Source: Ignatzschineria sp. F8392
GTDB taxonomy: Bacteria; Pseudomonadota; Gammaproteobacteria; Cardiobacteriales; Wohlfahrtiimonadaceae
Direction of reading: 5' to 3'
DNA: 64,000 nucleotides
Assembly (NCBI RefSeq): GCF_002252045.1
Contig: NZ_NEFF01000003.1
Location: 62,001 to 126,000, forward strand
The position numbers and the translations under genes were made by a program. The stretch's first letter is position 1. Each line of letters starts with the position of its first letter. This document shows positions 9,414 through 18,883 of the stretch, piece after piece. The notes beneath the pieces were generated by a model. The model did no database searches. It was given only the letters and a program-made list of their open reading frames with translations, and was not told where the DNA came from.

Positions 9414-9837
9414 AATCTTCCCATTTGTCCACATTAATCCACATTTATTCAATTCGCTCAATGGCTTCAATTGTGTCTTACAGCTCAAATAATCGATATA
9501 TTTCAACTAATATATATCGATTGAGATATCTCAAATTAGATATCTCAACTTGATATCTCAACTGTATGTCTCAACTCTTTAAGAAGAGAACGCTTCCTTG
9601 TAGAGACAAGAAAGAAGTAGGTTTATATCATTTTATGACTTTTAATAAAGTAAAACTTGCTCAAATAGTGACTCAACAAACGCTTTAATAGTGCTGATAA
9701 AGCCTTAAAACCCTTTTAGGGCAGTCAAACAGATCAAATAGTCATAAGATCAAACTTCATTCAATAGACAATCTCAATAATCAATCTCAATAACCAATTA
9801 AAAACTGAGCGCTGTAATTGCATAGCGTGATAAAACA
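9414..9837. other. Intergenic region upstream of parC
   Basis: About 420 bp without a recognisable gene. The part nearest parC contains repeated ATATCTCAA-type words (about 9510-9565). It should hold the parC promoter, but I cannot pick one confidently. Confidence 0.5.
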
Positions 9838-9870
9838 AAACCCATCTAATCCCAGAAGATAGATGGGTTT
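9838..9870 (-). terminator. Rho-independent terminator (Pcm-like gene)
   Basis: An 11-bp perfect stem AAACCCATCTA/TAGATGGGTTT with an 11-nt loop is followed on the minus strand by a U-rich run. It lies about 120 bp past the stop of the Pcm-like gene and is properly oriented to end that transcript. Confidence 0.85.
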
Positions 9871-9992
9871 AGGGATACTCTATTTAAGAATCCATTCATG
9901 ATCTGTTCATGATCTTGAATGATCTATTCATGATTTTTTATAAAGAGTATCTACTGTTAGATATTTCGTGACCTATTCTCTTAAATATCGAC

Positions 9993-10658
9993 TTAAAACT
10001 CAAACTGAGGTTTATCCTCAAAGCCGATCAAGCGCTCTAAATCACGCTCATAGACAGGTTCGGTTCTAATTTCTCCGGCAACTTTAGTAAAGAGTGTTAC
10101 ATGCATCGCATTTTTCTGACCCACTGTTGCTAAGATACGTCCCTTCTCATTGAGAAGCTCAAAATATGCAGCTGGCATCTCAGGAAGTGAACCGGTAAAG
10201 ATCACCACATCAAAAGCACCTAAATCTTGGTAGATATCGCGAATATCACCTGTTTGATAGGTGATGTTAGTATAACCAAGCTCACGGGTAATCGCTTCTG
10301 CATTGACATTGAAGCGCTCAACAATATCAACCGCAACGACTTCATTTCCTAAACGCGAAGCGCACGCTGCTAAAAATCCGCTACCACTTCCCACAATAAG
10401 AACGCGCTCATGATCTTCAATACGGATCTCTTGAAGAAAACGACCTTCATACGTAGGGGGTAACATCAAATGGATCTCATTGAGTGGAATTCTTGTCTCT
10501 GAAAAAGCAAGACCTTCATACTCTTTAGGGACAAAATGGTTACGGGGCACCACATCGAAAACCTCAAGTACTCGTTGATTGAGGATATTCCAAGGTCTCA
10601 ACATCTGCTGAATCATATTTGTGCGAGCTTGTTGGATTTTAAGTTCGTTATCTAACAT
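9993..10658 (-). CDS. Pcm-like SAM-dependent methyltransferase
   Basis: A 221-residue protein of the protein-L-isoaspartate O-methyltransferase family. The N-terminal helix (RTNMIQQMLRPWNI) and the SAM-binding motif VLIVGSGSGFLAA (about residues 85-97), followed by an acidic residue in VVAVDIVE, fit a Rossmann methyltransferase. The substrate loop of true Pcm, GQTISxPxxVA, is replaced by a divergent NEIHLMLPPTYEG segment. It therefore resembles the Pcm-like paralogue often found beside tolC in proteobacteria, whose substrate is not established. I would not assume isoaspartate repair activity. It is a single gene with its own terminator. Confidence 0.8.
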   Translation of the reverse strand: MLDNELKIQQARTNMIQQMLRPWNILNQRVLEVFDVVPRNHFVPKEYEGLAFSETRIPLNEIHLMLPPTYEGRFLQEIRIEDHERVLIVGSGSGFLAACASRLGNEVVAVDIVERFNVNAEAITRELGYTNITYQTGDIRDIYQDLGAFDVVIFTGSLPEMPAAYFELLNEKGRILATVGQKNAMHVTLFTKVAGEIRTEPVYERDLERLIGFEDKPQFEF

Positions 10659-11165
10659 TTTTCCACCTTTCCAAAGCGAATAATCATCACCGAAATCTTC
10701 TGCGCAATTATTAACACGGTTGATCTGTTTTTTAATCTCTGTTGATAGCTTAATTCTTGATAGCTTAATCTTAAGAAAGCGACCGCTCTAAGCTACAACA
10801 CTAAAATAGCTTTATAAGCCTCACATCATACCACCATTCAAAAGCTCATTGAAATTATTCAATCACAAATCGACATCCATCAACTTCTCGCACTCTTTAT
10901 CTTCCTGTGTCTCCCTCATCTCTTCTTACTTCTCTTCTTACTTCTCTTCTTACCTCTCTTCTTGTCTCTCCTTCCAACGCCTCTTTTGATTCTCCCTTCC
11001 CTCTTCCATTCTCTTTAATGCAAGATATTTTCCCTAAAGAATAAACCTAAAGCGATGCCGGTAAGAATGCCCTTAGAGAATGACAATTAAGTTGCAAGCT
11101 TATGCCGGAAAAACTAAACTAAGAGCGCACCACATCTTTTGTTCTTAACCCCTAAGGAATGATTC
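10659..11165. other. Intergenic region between Pcm-like gene and glyA
   Basis: About 500 bp between divergent genes. It holds a pyrimidine-rich 12-bp repeat (TCTTCTTACTTC and variants, four copies, 10921-10968). I see no glycine riboswitch and no clear PurR box upstream of glyA. Confidence 0.6.
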
Positions 11166-12425
11166 ATGTTTAAAAATATCTCATTAAAAGAGTTTGATCC
11201 CGCCCTTTTTGAGGCTGTTGAGCAAGAAAATAGACGTCAACAAGATCATATTGAATTGATCGCTTCTGAAAACTACTGCTCTCCGCTTGTGATGGAACTT
11301 CAAGGTTCACAACTGACCAACAAGTATGCGGAAGGTTATCCCGGCAAACGTTACTACGGCGGCTGTGAATTTGTCGATATCGCTGAAGATCTTGCCATTG
11401 AGCGTGCGAAAAAGCTCTTTGGTGCAGATTATGCCAACGTTCAACCCCATTCAGGTTCACAAGCAAATGGTGCTGTCTATTTAGCACTCTTAAATCCTGG
11501 CGATACCGTTTTAGGAATGAGCCTCGATCATGGTGGTCACTTAACCCATGGGGCGAAGGTTAACTTCTCAGGCAAAACCTATAATGCAGTCCATTACGGC
11601 GTCGATAACAATGGCTTGATCGATTATGATGAAGTGGAACGCCTTGCGCTTGAACATAAGCCTAAAATGATTGTTGCGGGCTTCTCTGCATACTCAAAAA
11701 CTTTAGACTTCAAACGTTTCCGTGAGATTGCCGATAAAGTAGATGCTTATCTCTTTACTGATATTGCCCACGTTGCCGGTTTAGTTGCGGCAGGTCTCTA
11801 CCCTAACCCGATCGATTATGCTGATGTGGTGACAACCACAACCCATAAAACACTTCGTGGTCCACGCGGTGGTCTCATCCTTAGTAAAAATCGCCCTGAA
11901 CTTGAGAAGAAACTCAATTCAGCAATCTTCCCTGGAATTCAAGGTGGTCCACTGATGCATGTGATCGCAGCAAAAGCGGTTGCATTCCTTGAAGCGCTAC
12001 AACCTGAGTTTGTTGAGTATCAAAAGCAGGTGATTGCCAATGCAAAAACGATGGCTCGCGTCTTCCAATCTCGTGGCTATAAGATTGTCTCTAACGGTAC
12101 TGACAACCACTTAATGTTAGTGGATCTTATCGATCGTGGTTTAACTGGAAAACAAGCAGACGAAGCTTTAGGTCGCGCTAATATTACCGTCAATAAGAAC
12201 TCTGTTCCTAATGACCCACAATCACCTTTTGTGACATCAGGTATCCGTATTGGTACACCGGCAATTACTACACGCGGTTTTAAAGAAGCGCAATGTGATC
12301 TTCTTGCTAACTGGATCTGTGATGTTTTAGATAATATCGATGATGATTCTGTGATTGAGCGCGTTGCAAAAAATGTCGTTTCACTCTGTGACAAATTCCC
12401 TGTCTATCCAGATTCAGTGGTATAA
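11166..12425 (+). CDS. glyA: Serine hydroxymethyltransferase
   Basis: A 419-residue PLP enzyme interconverting serine plus tetrahydrofolate with glycine plus 5,10-methylene-THF, the main one-carbon source. The family signature with the PLP lysine is seen in [14 protein letters not shown] (about residues 222-235). The N-terminal [17 protein letters not shown] and [18 protein letters not shown] segments bind PLP and folate. Length equals the E. coli enzyme. It is monocistronic, with a strong terminator 30 bp after the stop. AAGGA lies upstream of the ATG. Confidence 0.98.
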   Translation: MFKNISLKEFDPALFEAVEQENRRQQDHIELIASENYCSPLVMELQGSQLTNKYAEGYPGKRYYGGCEFVDIAEDLAIERAKKLFGADYANVQPHSGSQANGAVYLALLNPGDTVLGMSLDHGGHLTHGAKVNFSGKTYNAVHYGVDNNGLIDYDEVERLALEHKPKMIVAGFSAYSKTLDFKRFREIADKVDAYLFTDIAHVAGLVAAGLYPNPIDYADVVTTTTHKTLRGPRGGLILSKNRPELEKKLNSAIFPGIQGGPLMHVIAAKAVAFLEALQPEFVEYQKQVIANAKTMARVFQSRGYKIVSNGTDNHLMLVDLIDRGLTGKQADEALGRANITVNKNSVPNDPQSPFVTSGIRIGTPAITTRGFKEAQCDLLANWICDVLDNIDDDSVIERVAKNVVSLCDKFPVYPDSVV

Positions 12426-12454
12426 AGTCATCAGACGATAAAACGCAGCATTAG

Positions 12455-12490
12455 AAAAAAGGTTATCCTTCTTAGAGGATAACCTTTTTT
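12455..12490 (+). terminator. Rho-independent terminator of glyA
   Basis: A 14-bp perfect stem AAAAAAGGTTATCC/GGATAACCTTTTTT with an 8-nt loop ends in T6. It could work in both directions, but only glyA points into it at close range. Confidence 0.92.
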
Positions 12491-12532
12491 ATCAACCTTA
12501 AAATATCAATTAGCATTCAGACCAAAACCAAG

Positions 12533-13210
12533 ATGCCAATCCAATCTTCAGCTAGACGCGCCCCTCTACGACTCTGCTCGCTTCGACGCGCGCGACTCCT
12601 TTTAGCGCTTCTCCTCTCTGCTCTCCTACTATTTTTTATCATCAGCAATATAATGATCGCCACTCAGAGCTCCCAATATCGGCAGTTAACCGCTGAGGCT
12701 GAAGAGAGAATCGATCTGATCCTTGTCCTCGGCGCTAAAATTGAGGGAGAGCCCCTCAGGCCGACGGAAACCTTGAAGGAAAGGCTCGATCTTGCCTATC
12801 ACTATTGGCAACAACATCCGGAACTGCTCATTATCACTTCAGGCGGTTATCCCGATCAGTTAACAGAGAGTGAGGCGATGGTGATGAAACGCTATCTTCT
12901 CGCACGCGGCATCCCTGACGAGCAGATCTTTGTTGAAGAACAATCCACCCGTACTGCCGAACAATTTATCAATAGCGATCGGATCCTCCGGCAGCAAGGG
13001 ATTGAGATTAAGCATCCACTCATTATTACCAATGATTTTCATCTCCCCCGCGCGATGATGTTAGCCCAACGAAGCAATCTCCCTTGGGAGACAATAGATG
13101 GCTTAGGAAGTGATACACCCTCAAGAGTAAAACCTTGGATCATCGCCCATCTACGAGAACCGCTTGCCTATCTGCACTCTTGGTTACGAGATTTTCCAAA
13201 GAGTCAGTAA
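12533..13210 (+). CDS. YdcF/SanA/ElyC-type DUF218 protein
   Basis: A 225-residue protein with one N-terminal membrane helix (about 22-45) preceded by Arg-rich sequence, then a DUF218 domain. Signature elements are DLILVLGAKIEG, TLKERLDLAYHYW, LLIITSGGYPDQLTESEAMVMKRYLL, and STRTAEQFINS with NDFHLPRAMMLA. The family (SanA, YdcF, ElyC) is linked to envelope integrity, vancomycin exclusion and lipid-carrier metabolism, but the exact reaction here is unknown. The domain probably lies on the periplasmic side. Its end overlaps the convergent Sel1-repeat gene by 7 bp. Confidence 0.85.
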   Translation: MPIQSSARRAPLRLCSLRRARLLLALLLSALLLFFIISNIMIATQSSQYRQLTAEAEERIDLILVLGAKIEGEPLRPTETLKERLDLAYHYWQQHPELLIITSGGYPDQLTESEAMVMKRYLLARGIPDEQIFVEEQSTRTAEQFINSDRILRQQGIEIKHPLIITNDFHLPRAMMLAQRSNLPWETIDGLGSDTPSRVKPWIIAHLREPLAYLHSWLRDFPKSQ

Positions 13211-16200
13211 ACCCCCCATTCTTCATTTGACTCATTTGACTCATTCGACTCATTCGACTCGGTGGGTTCATTGGACTCAGTGGACTCATTAGGCTCACGC
13301 ACTAGCTCAGTCTCTGTTGCTTTCGCGTGACGAGCCGCAGCTTCTGCTAGAGCCGCTTCATAACTCCAGTGATCTAGCGCATCAATAGCAAGTAGATCCC
13401 CATGTTCAGCGGCTAACAGTAGTAGACGATATGCCTCTGCAAAATCTTCAATGGTGAGATCCCGCAATAAACCACGATAGAGAATCTCCGCTTGCTTATA
13501 CTTTGCTAAGGCATGATGGCTACCTGTGGCAAGATCGGTCTGATCGTAATAATCGAAAGCACGCTGATAATCGGGCTGAATTCCCTCCCTACCAAAATAG
13601 AGCAGATCGCCGGCAAGATGGGCAGTATTGCTATCACCTAATGCGGCACCCTTTTCAAAGTAGGCGAGTGCTTGTGCGTAATCTTGTGCAATACCATACT
13701 CCTCTTCCCAATAGAGATGACCTAGTCGATTATAGGCATCTGCAATCCCCGCTTCACCGGCTAACTGGTAGTAGTAGAGTGCCTTTGGAATATTCTGGCG
13801 CACATAACGCCCCTCTAAGTAGTAGCCCCCTAAACGGTAAGCGGCATGCAGATCCCCTTCATCGAAACTTTGAAGGGTCTCCATCACAACCCAACCATCA
13901 GAATAATCCCGAAGATCTTGATATCGCTGAGCAAGCTGCATTAAAGCATGCTTCTGTAACGATGTTAGCTTATCAAAGCGATCGTTATTCTGATTGAAAT
14001 GATCCTGATCGAGCTTCCCTAATGTCGCACTATAGAGATAGATTTCACTTAAAGGGGCTAATAACCCTATCGAAAGCGCTCTGGTCGATTCATTCTCCTG
14101 CGTTCCTCCACTCGCTTCTACGCGTTGATATTCGTTTTCTGCCATCTCTAAAAGCCTTGTCACAATACGATCATCCACAGCAAATGCTAACGATTGCGCA
14201 TACCAATACTTCACTTTTTGTGGATTACGAATAAAATCGACCCCATTCTCCTCCCAGAGAGCCGCTAACATAAGGCTCATCTCCGCCCGCGTACTATTAT
14301 CAAGAACTCCTTCGATCTCATAGTTTTTCAAAAACTCACGATAAGCGCTTGGACCTACGGGATATGTCGGTGCAATGGCTAAATATTGCTGATAGAGAGC
14401 TTCTAAAGTATTAAGCTCCGCTAAACTGATTGTGTCATATGAACGGGGAAAGAGATGGCGGTAGAGACGAATCAACGAGATATAATCCCCCTCGTCGCCC
14501 GCTTCTTGCCAGAGTTGTAATGCTTCTTCTTGCGCCTCCTCCTCTCTAAACTGATAGAGCGTATCGGCAAGCACTCTCTTTAAGATGGGGAACTCTACAC
14601 TATATTGCAATGCAAGTGCTCGGCTCTTCTCAAAATCGGGGGCAGATATAACCACTTCATCAACAACATACTCTCTCTGATAGAGAGTTAAGAGTTGTTG
14701 AAATGCGGCAATTCGTATCTTTGAGCTATTTTGAGGATCTATTGCAATCTTTTCTAATTGGGAGATGGCAAATTGCAGACGCGCTAAACTGATCTGATCA
14801 CTCTGCATCAAGAGCATCTCTATAAGCCCCAATTGAAAATCGGGAGCTTGATACGCAGGATATGCCGCCTCACGCTGACTTCGATCGAGCAGATTCTCTA
14901 GATAGTGATGACGCGCTTCCCCCTCTAATAACTTTAATAACCCTAAATGAGCCTCAAGTACCCCGAGGGCTAAAGCCTCTTCATAATAACTTCTCGCCAT
15001 TTTAAGATCATAAGGCTTTCCATAAGAGCGATACTCATTGAGATGAAGTTCCCCTAACGCTAAAATTGCCGTAGAATCGCCGGCAGCCGCAGGTTGATAG
15101 AGCGTTCGATAGCGTTCAACGCGATCTTCAATGGTCGCCTTAAAGCGAGGAGAAGCCGCTTCATACCATTTTAGGGCTAACTCCCAATCGGGAGCGATAA
15201 TGATCTCGCCTGCCTCATCAATGATCCCTTCTTGCGCCATCACACCAAAATAGAAGGCCGCATCTCGGTCGCCACTCTCAGCGGCACGCTTTAACCAATG
15301 ATATGCAAGCTCCTGATTCTCCTTAACACCGGCGCCATTACTGTAAGCCCGCCCAATTGTGAGCATTGCTTTGCTATTACCCTTCTCGGCAAGAGGCATA
15401 TTTTTATCAAAGAGATCCATCTGTCGAAGATCGTAATAGGCGCTACTATCGGGATCATTTGCCATCGCAAATTGATAATATTCCCGCGCTTTCTTCCGAC
15501 TTTCAGGAATACGATCCCCTTTCAGATAACGATCGGCTAACCGTTGAGTCTCCCAATCCCGATGGGTGAGATGAACATAGGCGATATGATAACGATTAAA
15601 ACGTGCCAAGGTGGCCTCATCCATCTCCATTTCTGATACATATTGATCATAATAGGCACGCATAGCACCGATAGAACCCGCCTCTGCCGCCTCAATAAGG
15701 AGCTGATCTGCTCTTTGAAGATCGATCATCGCGCCATACTCACCATAACGATAGATCTGTGATTGTAGAAAGAGCGATTCGGGATCTTTTTTCGCAACAC
15801 CTTGCTGAATCTCTTGATACCGCTCTAAGCGTGCTTTTGCCTCTTCTAGATGATATTTCGCAAATCGATAATCGGGATCGCTCAATTGTTGATAATAAGT
15901 GATTGCCAGACGATCACTCTCGCCCGGCGCTAACATTAAGGGAAGATCTTGATCATAATAGATCTCCGCTAAACGATAGATTGCTTCATCCTCTTTCAGT
16001 TGAGCTGCTTTTTCTAGCCAGAAGAGAAGATCTAACTGTGAGCCACCTAATGCCTCAATCAAGAGCGCATCCTCTTGTTGATAGCGATCTGCAAGAAGAT
16101 AGATTGCCGGCAGATAATCACGCTCAGCCAATTCTTTTATTGTTGAATATGCCGTTAGAGCTCGCTCTGCCATTTCAGGCGCATTAGCATTAGTATTAGC

Positions 16201-18627
16201 ATTACTTTGCGCTAGCGCTTCAAGTGCTAGATAATATTGGGCAAAATTAGGAATCTTGGCCGATTGAGCGACATAATATTGTTGAAGTGCTAAAAAAGCT
16301 TTCTGGTTGCCGGGCAGCAAGCGTTCACCATACCAACTTTGTAGCGATGGAAGTTCCTCCATAATCTGAAACAGACTCTGATAAGCACGTTCAGTCTCAT
16401 CCCTATTGAGAAATCGAGAAGGATCATCAAAATGATTCTGAAGATCTAAAAAGGCCGCGTTAAGCTCTTCTTCTGTTAAAAGAAGTGTCTGAATCTGTTG
16501 TAGATTATGGCCTGCCGAACGCAAATAGGCTCTTTGAATCTCCTGATCGATACCTATGTGACCAGAGTCTAACAGCATCGGCGCATTGGCTAATGCAATC
16601 TCTGCTTCTGCCGCATGAAGATGAGCCTGCTCACTAAGATCAGAAGCCCCCCGATAATAACTTTTCGCTAACGCTAATGCCTCGTTTAACGCCTCCGATA
16701 GACTCGCTGCTAATGTTGGCTCCTCTTCAATTTGCGCTAACAATGCCCAATATTGCGCCATATAACGATCAGCCAAAAGATAGCTGTAACGTGACTCATA
16801 GCCCTCAATCCCAAGCAGAATTTCTAAGCGATCTAATAGATGCTCATAAAGCTGTGCTGAAATAGTAGCATCAACTAAAAGAGCGCCATCTTGCTTCGCG
16901 GCATATGTGACCTTATCGGTAAGCTCAGGCGTAAGCTCTACCTCAAAGAGCTCTAAGAGCATGAGGGGTGAAAGCACAATCGGTGAAAGATCTGCACCAA
17001 CATTACCACCATCAACATTCCCATCATGATTAGCTAGAAGCGCTCGCTGAAAACCATCACTCTCAAGGTAGAGCGCTATCACACCTTCTAATCCTTGCAA
17101 AGTGCTATCGATCGCCTCTGATTGTAAGTAGTAGCCCATCGCAACGCTAGGATCTCTCTCTACCCCGAAACCTAAGCGATAATAATCGGCTAAATCGAGC
17201 AGCAATTGTTGATGAGACTCCACATTTTCAATCCCCTGTTGTAATGTCTTCAATGCCATCTCAGGATCTTTCGCAACACCTAATCCCTGCTTATAAGCTT
17301 CTGATAATTCAAGATAGGGTTGTGATTCATTCTGAGCTACCTGTTGCCACTGAATCAGCCAGTCGTAGAGCTCTTTCTCAATCATTGCAAGTGGTCGGCT
17401 ACTCTCATTCCACCATCCGACATTAGATCGCTCATCATAGAGGCGATCAACCACCGCTTTGATAGAGCGTGAATCACCTAAATGAGCACCTTGCAGTTCA
17501 TAAGTGGCAATGATCGAACTATCATCATTCCAACCATAGTTAAAAGAATCACTTAACCAATGGATTGCCGGCAGATAATCGCTCTCTGCGGCTCGTTGCA
17601 TCGTCTGAAAGGCCAATGCGCTCTCCCCTTCTAGCTGCATTAACGCTAAAGCGTAGAGCGCCTCTCCCGTCCCTAAATGGGCTAACATCTCTTGATAGTG
17701 GCTGACTTTAAGGGGATCTTTTTCGACGCCTTCTCCTACCTCATAACGATAAATCAGTTGCAATAGTGCAGATACAGAACCTTCTGCCGCCATCTTCTCT
17801 AAACTTTTTTGATATTGCGCTTGTTGCTGAGGCGTCATAACGCGATAGTGAGAATGCTCCTTAGGGAAAAGATCGGAGATCTGCGCTAAAATCATAAAAT
17901 TCTCTAATAAGATCGCTTCATAATAGGCGGCTTTAATCGGATCGGCTTCTAAGCCATATCCTCCCTCATTGTAGAGCGCGGCAAGCCCCATCACAGCTGG
18001 AATAAAGCCTTTCTCATAACTCTCCTCTAAGAGAGATACTGCGCGCAAGTAATCAGGTCCTGAGGGCTGAAAAGGAAGCGGATAGAGAAGCGTACTTGCC
18101 AAAACCATCCCTGCTAATCCTGCATTCTCCCCCTCGCCATTTGCGATCTGTGTCAATTGACTTAAGAGATGTAATGTCACCTCTTCTGTAAAAAATGTTT
18201 CCGGCATCCCCTCCTCTTCTAACAACTTAATCGCTAGGATGATCACTGCATCATCAATGCCGGCATGACTTGCCTCTAAAAGGAGCTCTAACCCCGATGC
18301 ATCACCACTTGTCGCCGGAAGTTTTCTCTCCGCCCGAAGATAACCTAAGTTATAGAGCGCCTCCCCATTTCCTGCCTCTGCCGCTCTTAAGAGCCACGTT
18401 TCAGCCTGTTGATCATCTTGAGGAACACCGATCCCATAGTAATAGAGCATTCCTACGATAAAGGCCGCATTACTATCCTTTTTCGATTCTTTCACAAAAA
18501 GTTGGTAAGCCTTCTCCTTCTCGCCTACCACTAAGGCATCAAATCCCGAAGAGATTCCCCCCATTGCCGTCGGTGAAGAGAGATAGAGTAGTGAGGTGAG
18601 TGCAAGTGATAGGGTTAATTTTTTCAT
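13204..18627 (-). CDS. Giant secreted Sel1-like repeat protein
   Basis: A 1807-residue protein with a cleavable-looking signal peptide (MKKLTLSLALTSLLYLSS...TAMGG). Almost all of the rest is Sel1-like/TPR-type helical repeats; clear examples are residues 54-88 (AAFIVGMLYYYGIGVPQDD then WLLRAAEAG) and several LGxxYxxGxGVxxDxxxAxxWxxKAAExG units near the C-terminus. Sel1 proteins act as scaffolds for protein interactions, often in the periplasm. The C-terminus is a low-complexity NES/TES repeat. No catalytic domain or outer-membrane anchor is visible. It stands alone between convergent and co-directed neighbours. Its size is exceptional for the family, and the partner is unknown. Confidence 0.88.
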   Translation of the reverse strand: MKKLTLSLALTSLLYLSSPTAMGGISSGFDALVVGEKEKAYQLFVKESKKDSNAAFIVGMLYYYGIGVPQDDQQAETWLLRAAEAGNGEALYNLGYLRAERKLPATSGDASGLELLLEASHAGIDDAVIILAIKLLEEEGMPETFFTEEVTLHLLSQLTQIANGEGENAGLAGMVLASTLLYPLPFQPSGPDYLRAVSLLEESYEKGFIPAVMGLAALYNEGGYGLEADPIKAAYYEAILLENFMILAQISDLFPKEHSHYRVMTPQQQAQYQKSLEKMAAEGSVSALLQLIYRYEVGEGVEKDPLKVSHYQEMLAHLGTGEALYALALMQLEGESALAFQTMQRAAESDYLPAIHWLSDSFNYGWNDDSSIIATYELQGAHLGDSRSIKAVVDRLYDERSNVGWWNESSRPLAMIEKELYDWLIQWQQVAQNESQPYLELSEAYKQGLGVAKDPEMALKTLQQGIENVESHQQLLLDLADYYRLGFGVERDPSVAMGYYLQSEAIDSTLQGLEGVIALYLESDGFQRALLANHDGNVDGGNVGADLSPIVLSPLMLLELFEVELTPELTDKVTYAAKQDGALLVDATISAQLYEHLLDRLEILLGIEGYESRYSYLLADRYMAQYWALLAQIEEEPTLAASLSEALNEALALAKSYYRGASDLSEQAHLHAAEAEIALANAPMLLDSGHIGIDQEIQRAYLRSAGHNLQQIQTLLLTEEELNAAFLDLQNHFDDPSRFLNRDETERAYQSLFQIMEELPSLQSWYGERLLPGNQKAFLALQQYYVAQSAKIPNFAQYYLALEALAQSNANTNANAPEMAERALTAYSTIKELAERDYLPAIYLLADRYQQEDALLIEALGGSQLDLLFWLEKAAQLKEDEAIYRLAEIYYDQDLPLMLAPGESDRLAITYYQQLSDPDYRFAKYHLEEAKARLERYQEIQQGVAKKDPESLFLQSQIYRYGEYGAMIDLQRADQLLIEAAEAGSIGAMRAYYDQYVSEMEMDEATLARFNRYHIAYVHLTHRDWETQRLADRYLKGDRIPESRKKAREYYQFAMANDPDSSAYYDLRQMDLFDKNMPLAEKGNSKAMLTIGRAYSNGAGVKENQELAYHWLKRAAESGDRDAAFYFGVMAQEGIIDEAGEIIIAPDWELALKWYEAASPRFKATIEDRVERYRTLYQPAAAGDSTAILALGELHLNEYRSYGKPYDLKMARSYYEEALALGVLEAHLGLLKLLEGEARHHYLENLLDRSQREAAYPAYQAPDFQLGLIEMLLMQSDQISLARLQFAISQLEKIAIDPQNSSKIRIAAFQQLLTLYQREYVVDEVVISAPDFEKSRALALQYSVEFPILKRVLADTLYQFREEEAQEEALQLWQEAGDEGDYISLIRLYRHLFPRSYDTISLAELNTLEALYQQYLAIAPTYPVGPSAYREFLKNYEIEGVLDNSTRAEMSLMLAALWEENGVDFIRNPQKVKYWYAQSLAFAVDDRIVTRLLEMAENEYQRVEASGGTQENESTRALSIGLLAPLSEIYLYSATLGKLDQDHFNQNNDRFDKLTSLQKHALMQLAQRYQDLRDYSDGWVVMETLQSFDEGDLHAAYRLGGYYLEGRYVRQNIPKALYYYQLAGEAGIADAYNRLGHLYWEEEYGIAQDYAQALAYFEKGAALGDSNTAHLAGDLLYFGREGIQPDYQRAFDYYDQTDLATGSHHALAKYKQAEILYRGLLRDLTIEDFAEAYRLLLLAAEHGDLLAIDALDHWSYEAALAEAAARHAKATETELVREPNESTESNEPTESNESNESNESNEEWGVY
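13225..13300. repeat. Coding 9-bp-type repeat (NES tail)
   Basis: Direct repeats of the form CATTCGACT / CATTTGACT with related units lie inside the 3-prime end of the Sel1-repeat gene and encode the Asn-Glu-Ser / Thr-Glu-Ser tail. The 9-bp period keeps the frame, so tail length could vary without breaking the gene. Confidence 0.8.
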
Positions 18628-18883
18628 AAAGGCCTGATGATTGATCTGAAGTGATGAAGATGTGTGATAAAGATGTGTGATAAAAAAGGATGGATAAGTA
18701 GAAGAGATGAGAATAAGAAACGCAAAAAAATAGTGGGAATTATGACATAAATTCCCACTAAAATATCTAAGCCAAATGGCTAAAGTAAACTAAGATGATC
18801 TAGATCTTAATCTTAATCTTAATCTTAAAGCATCGAGCTAGTTCAACTCGTTAAACAAACTAATTAAACATCTAATTAAGCAT
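18628..18883. other. Intergenic region with hexamer repeat
   Basis: Region between the Sel1-repeat gene and dbpA, both on the minus strand. It contains a CTTAAT hexamer repeat (about 18805-18829), a repeat of CATCTAATTAA type (about 18855-18893), the dbpA terminator, and presumably the promoter of the Sel1-repeat gene. Confidence 0.6.
18731..18760 (-). terminator. Rho-independent terminator of dbpA
   Basis: An 11-bp perfect stem TAGTGGGAATT/AATTCCCACTA is followed by a T run on the minus strand. It is about 125 bp past the dbpA stop. Confidence 0.82.

Noticed and set aside
9414-9506. N-terminal 31-residue extension of ParC
   Set aside because: Does not match the family N-terminus, and a better start with GGGAAG lies at 9413.
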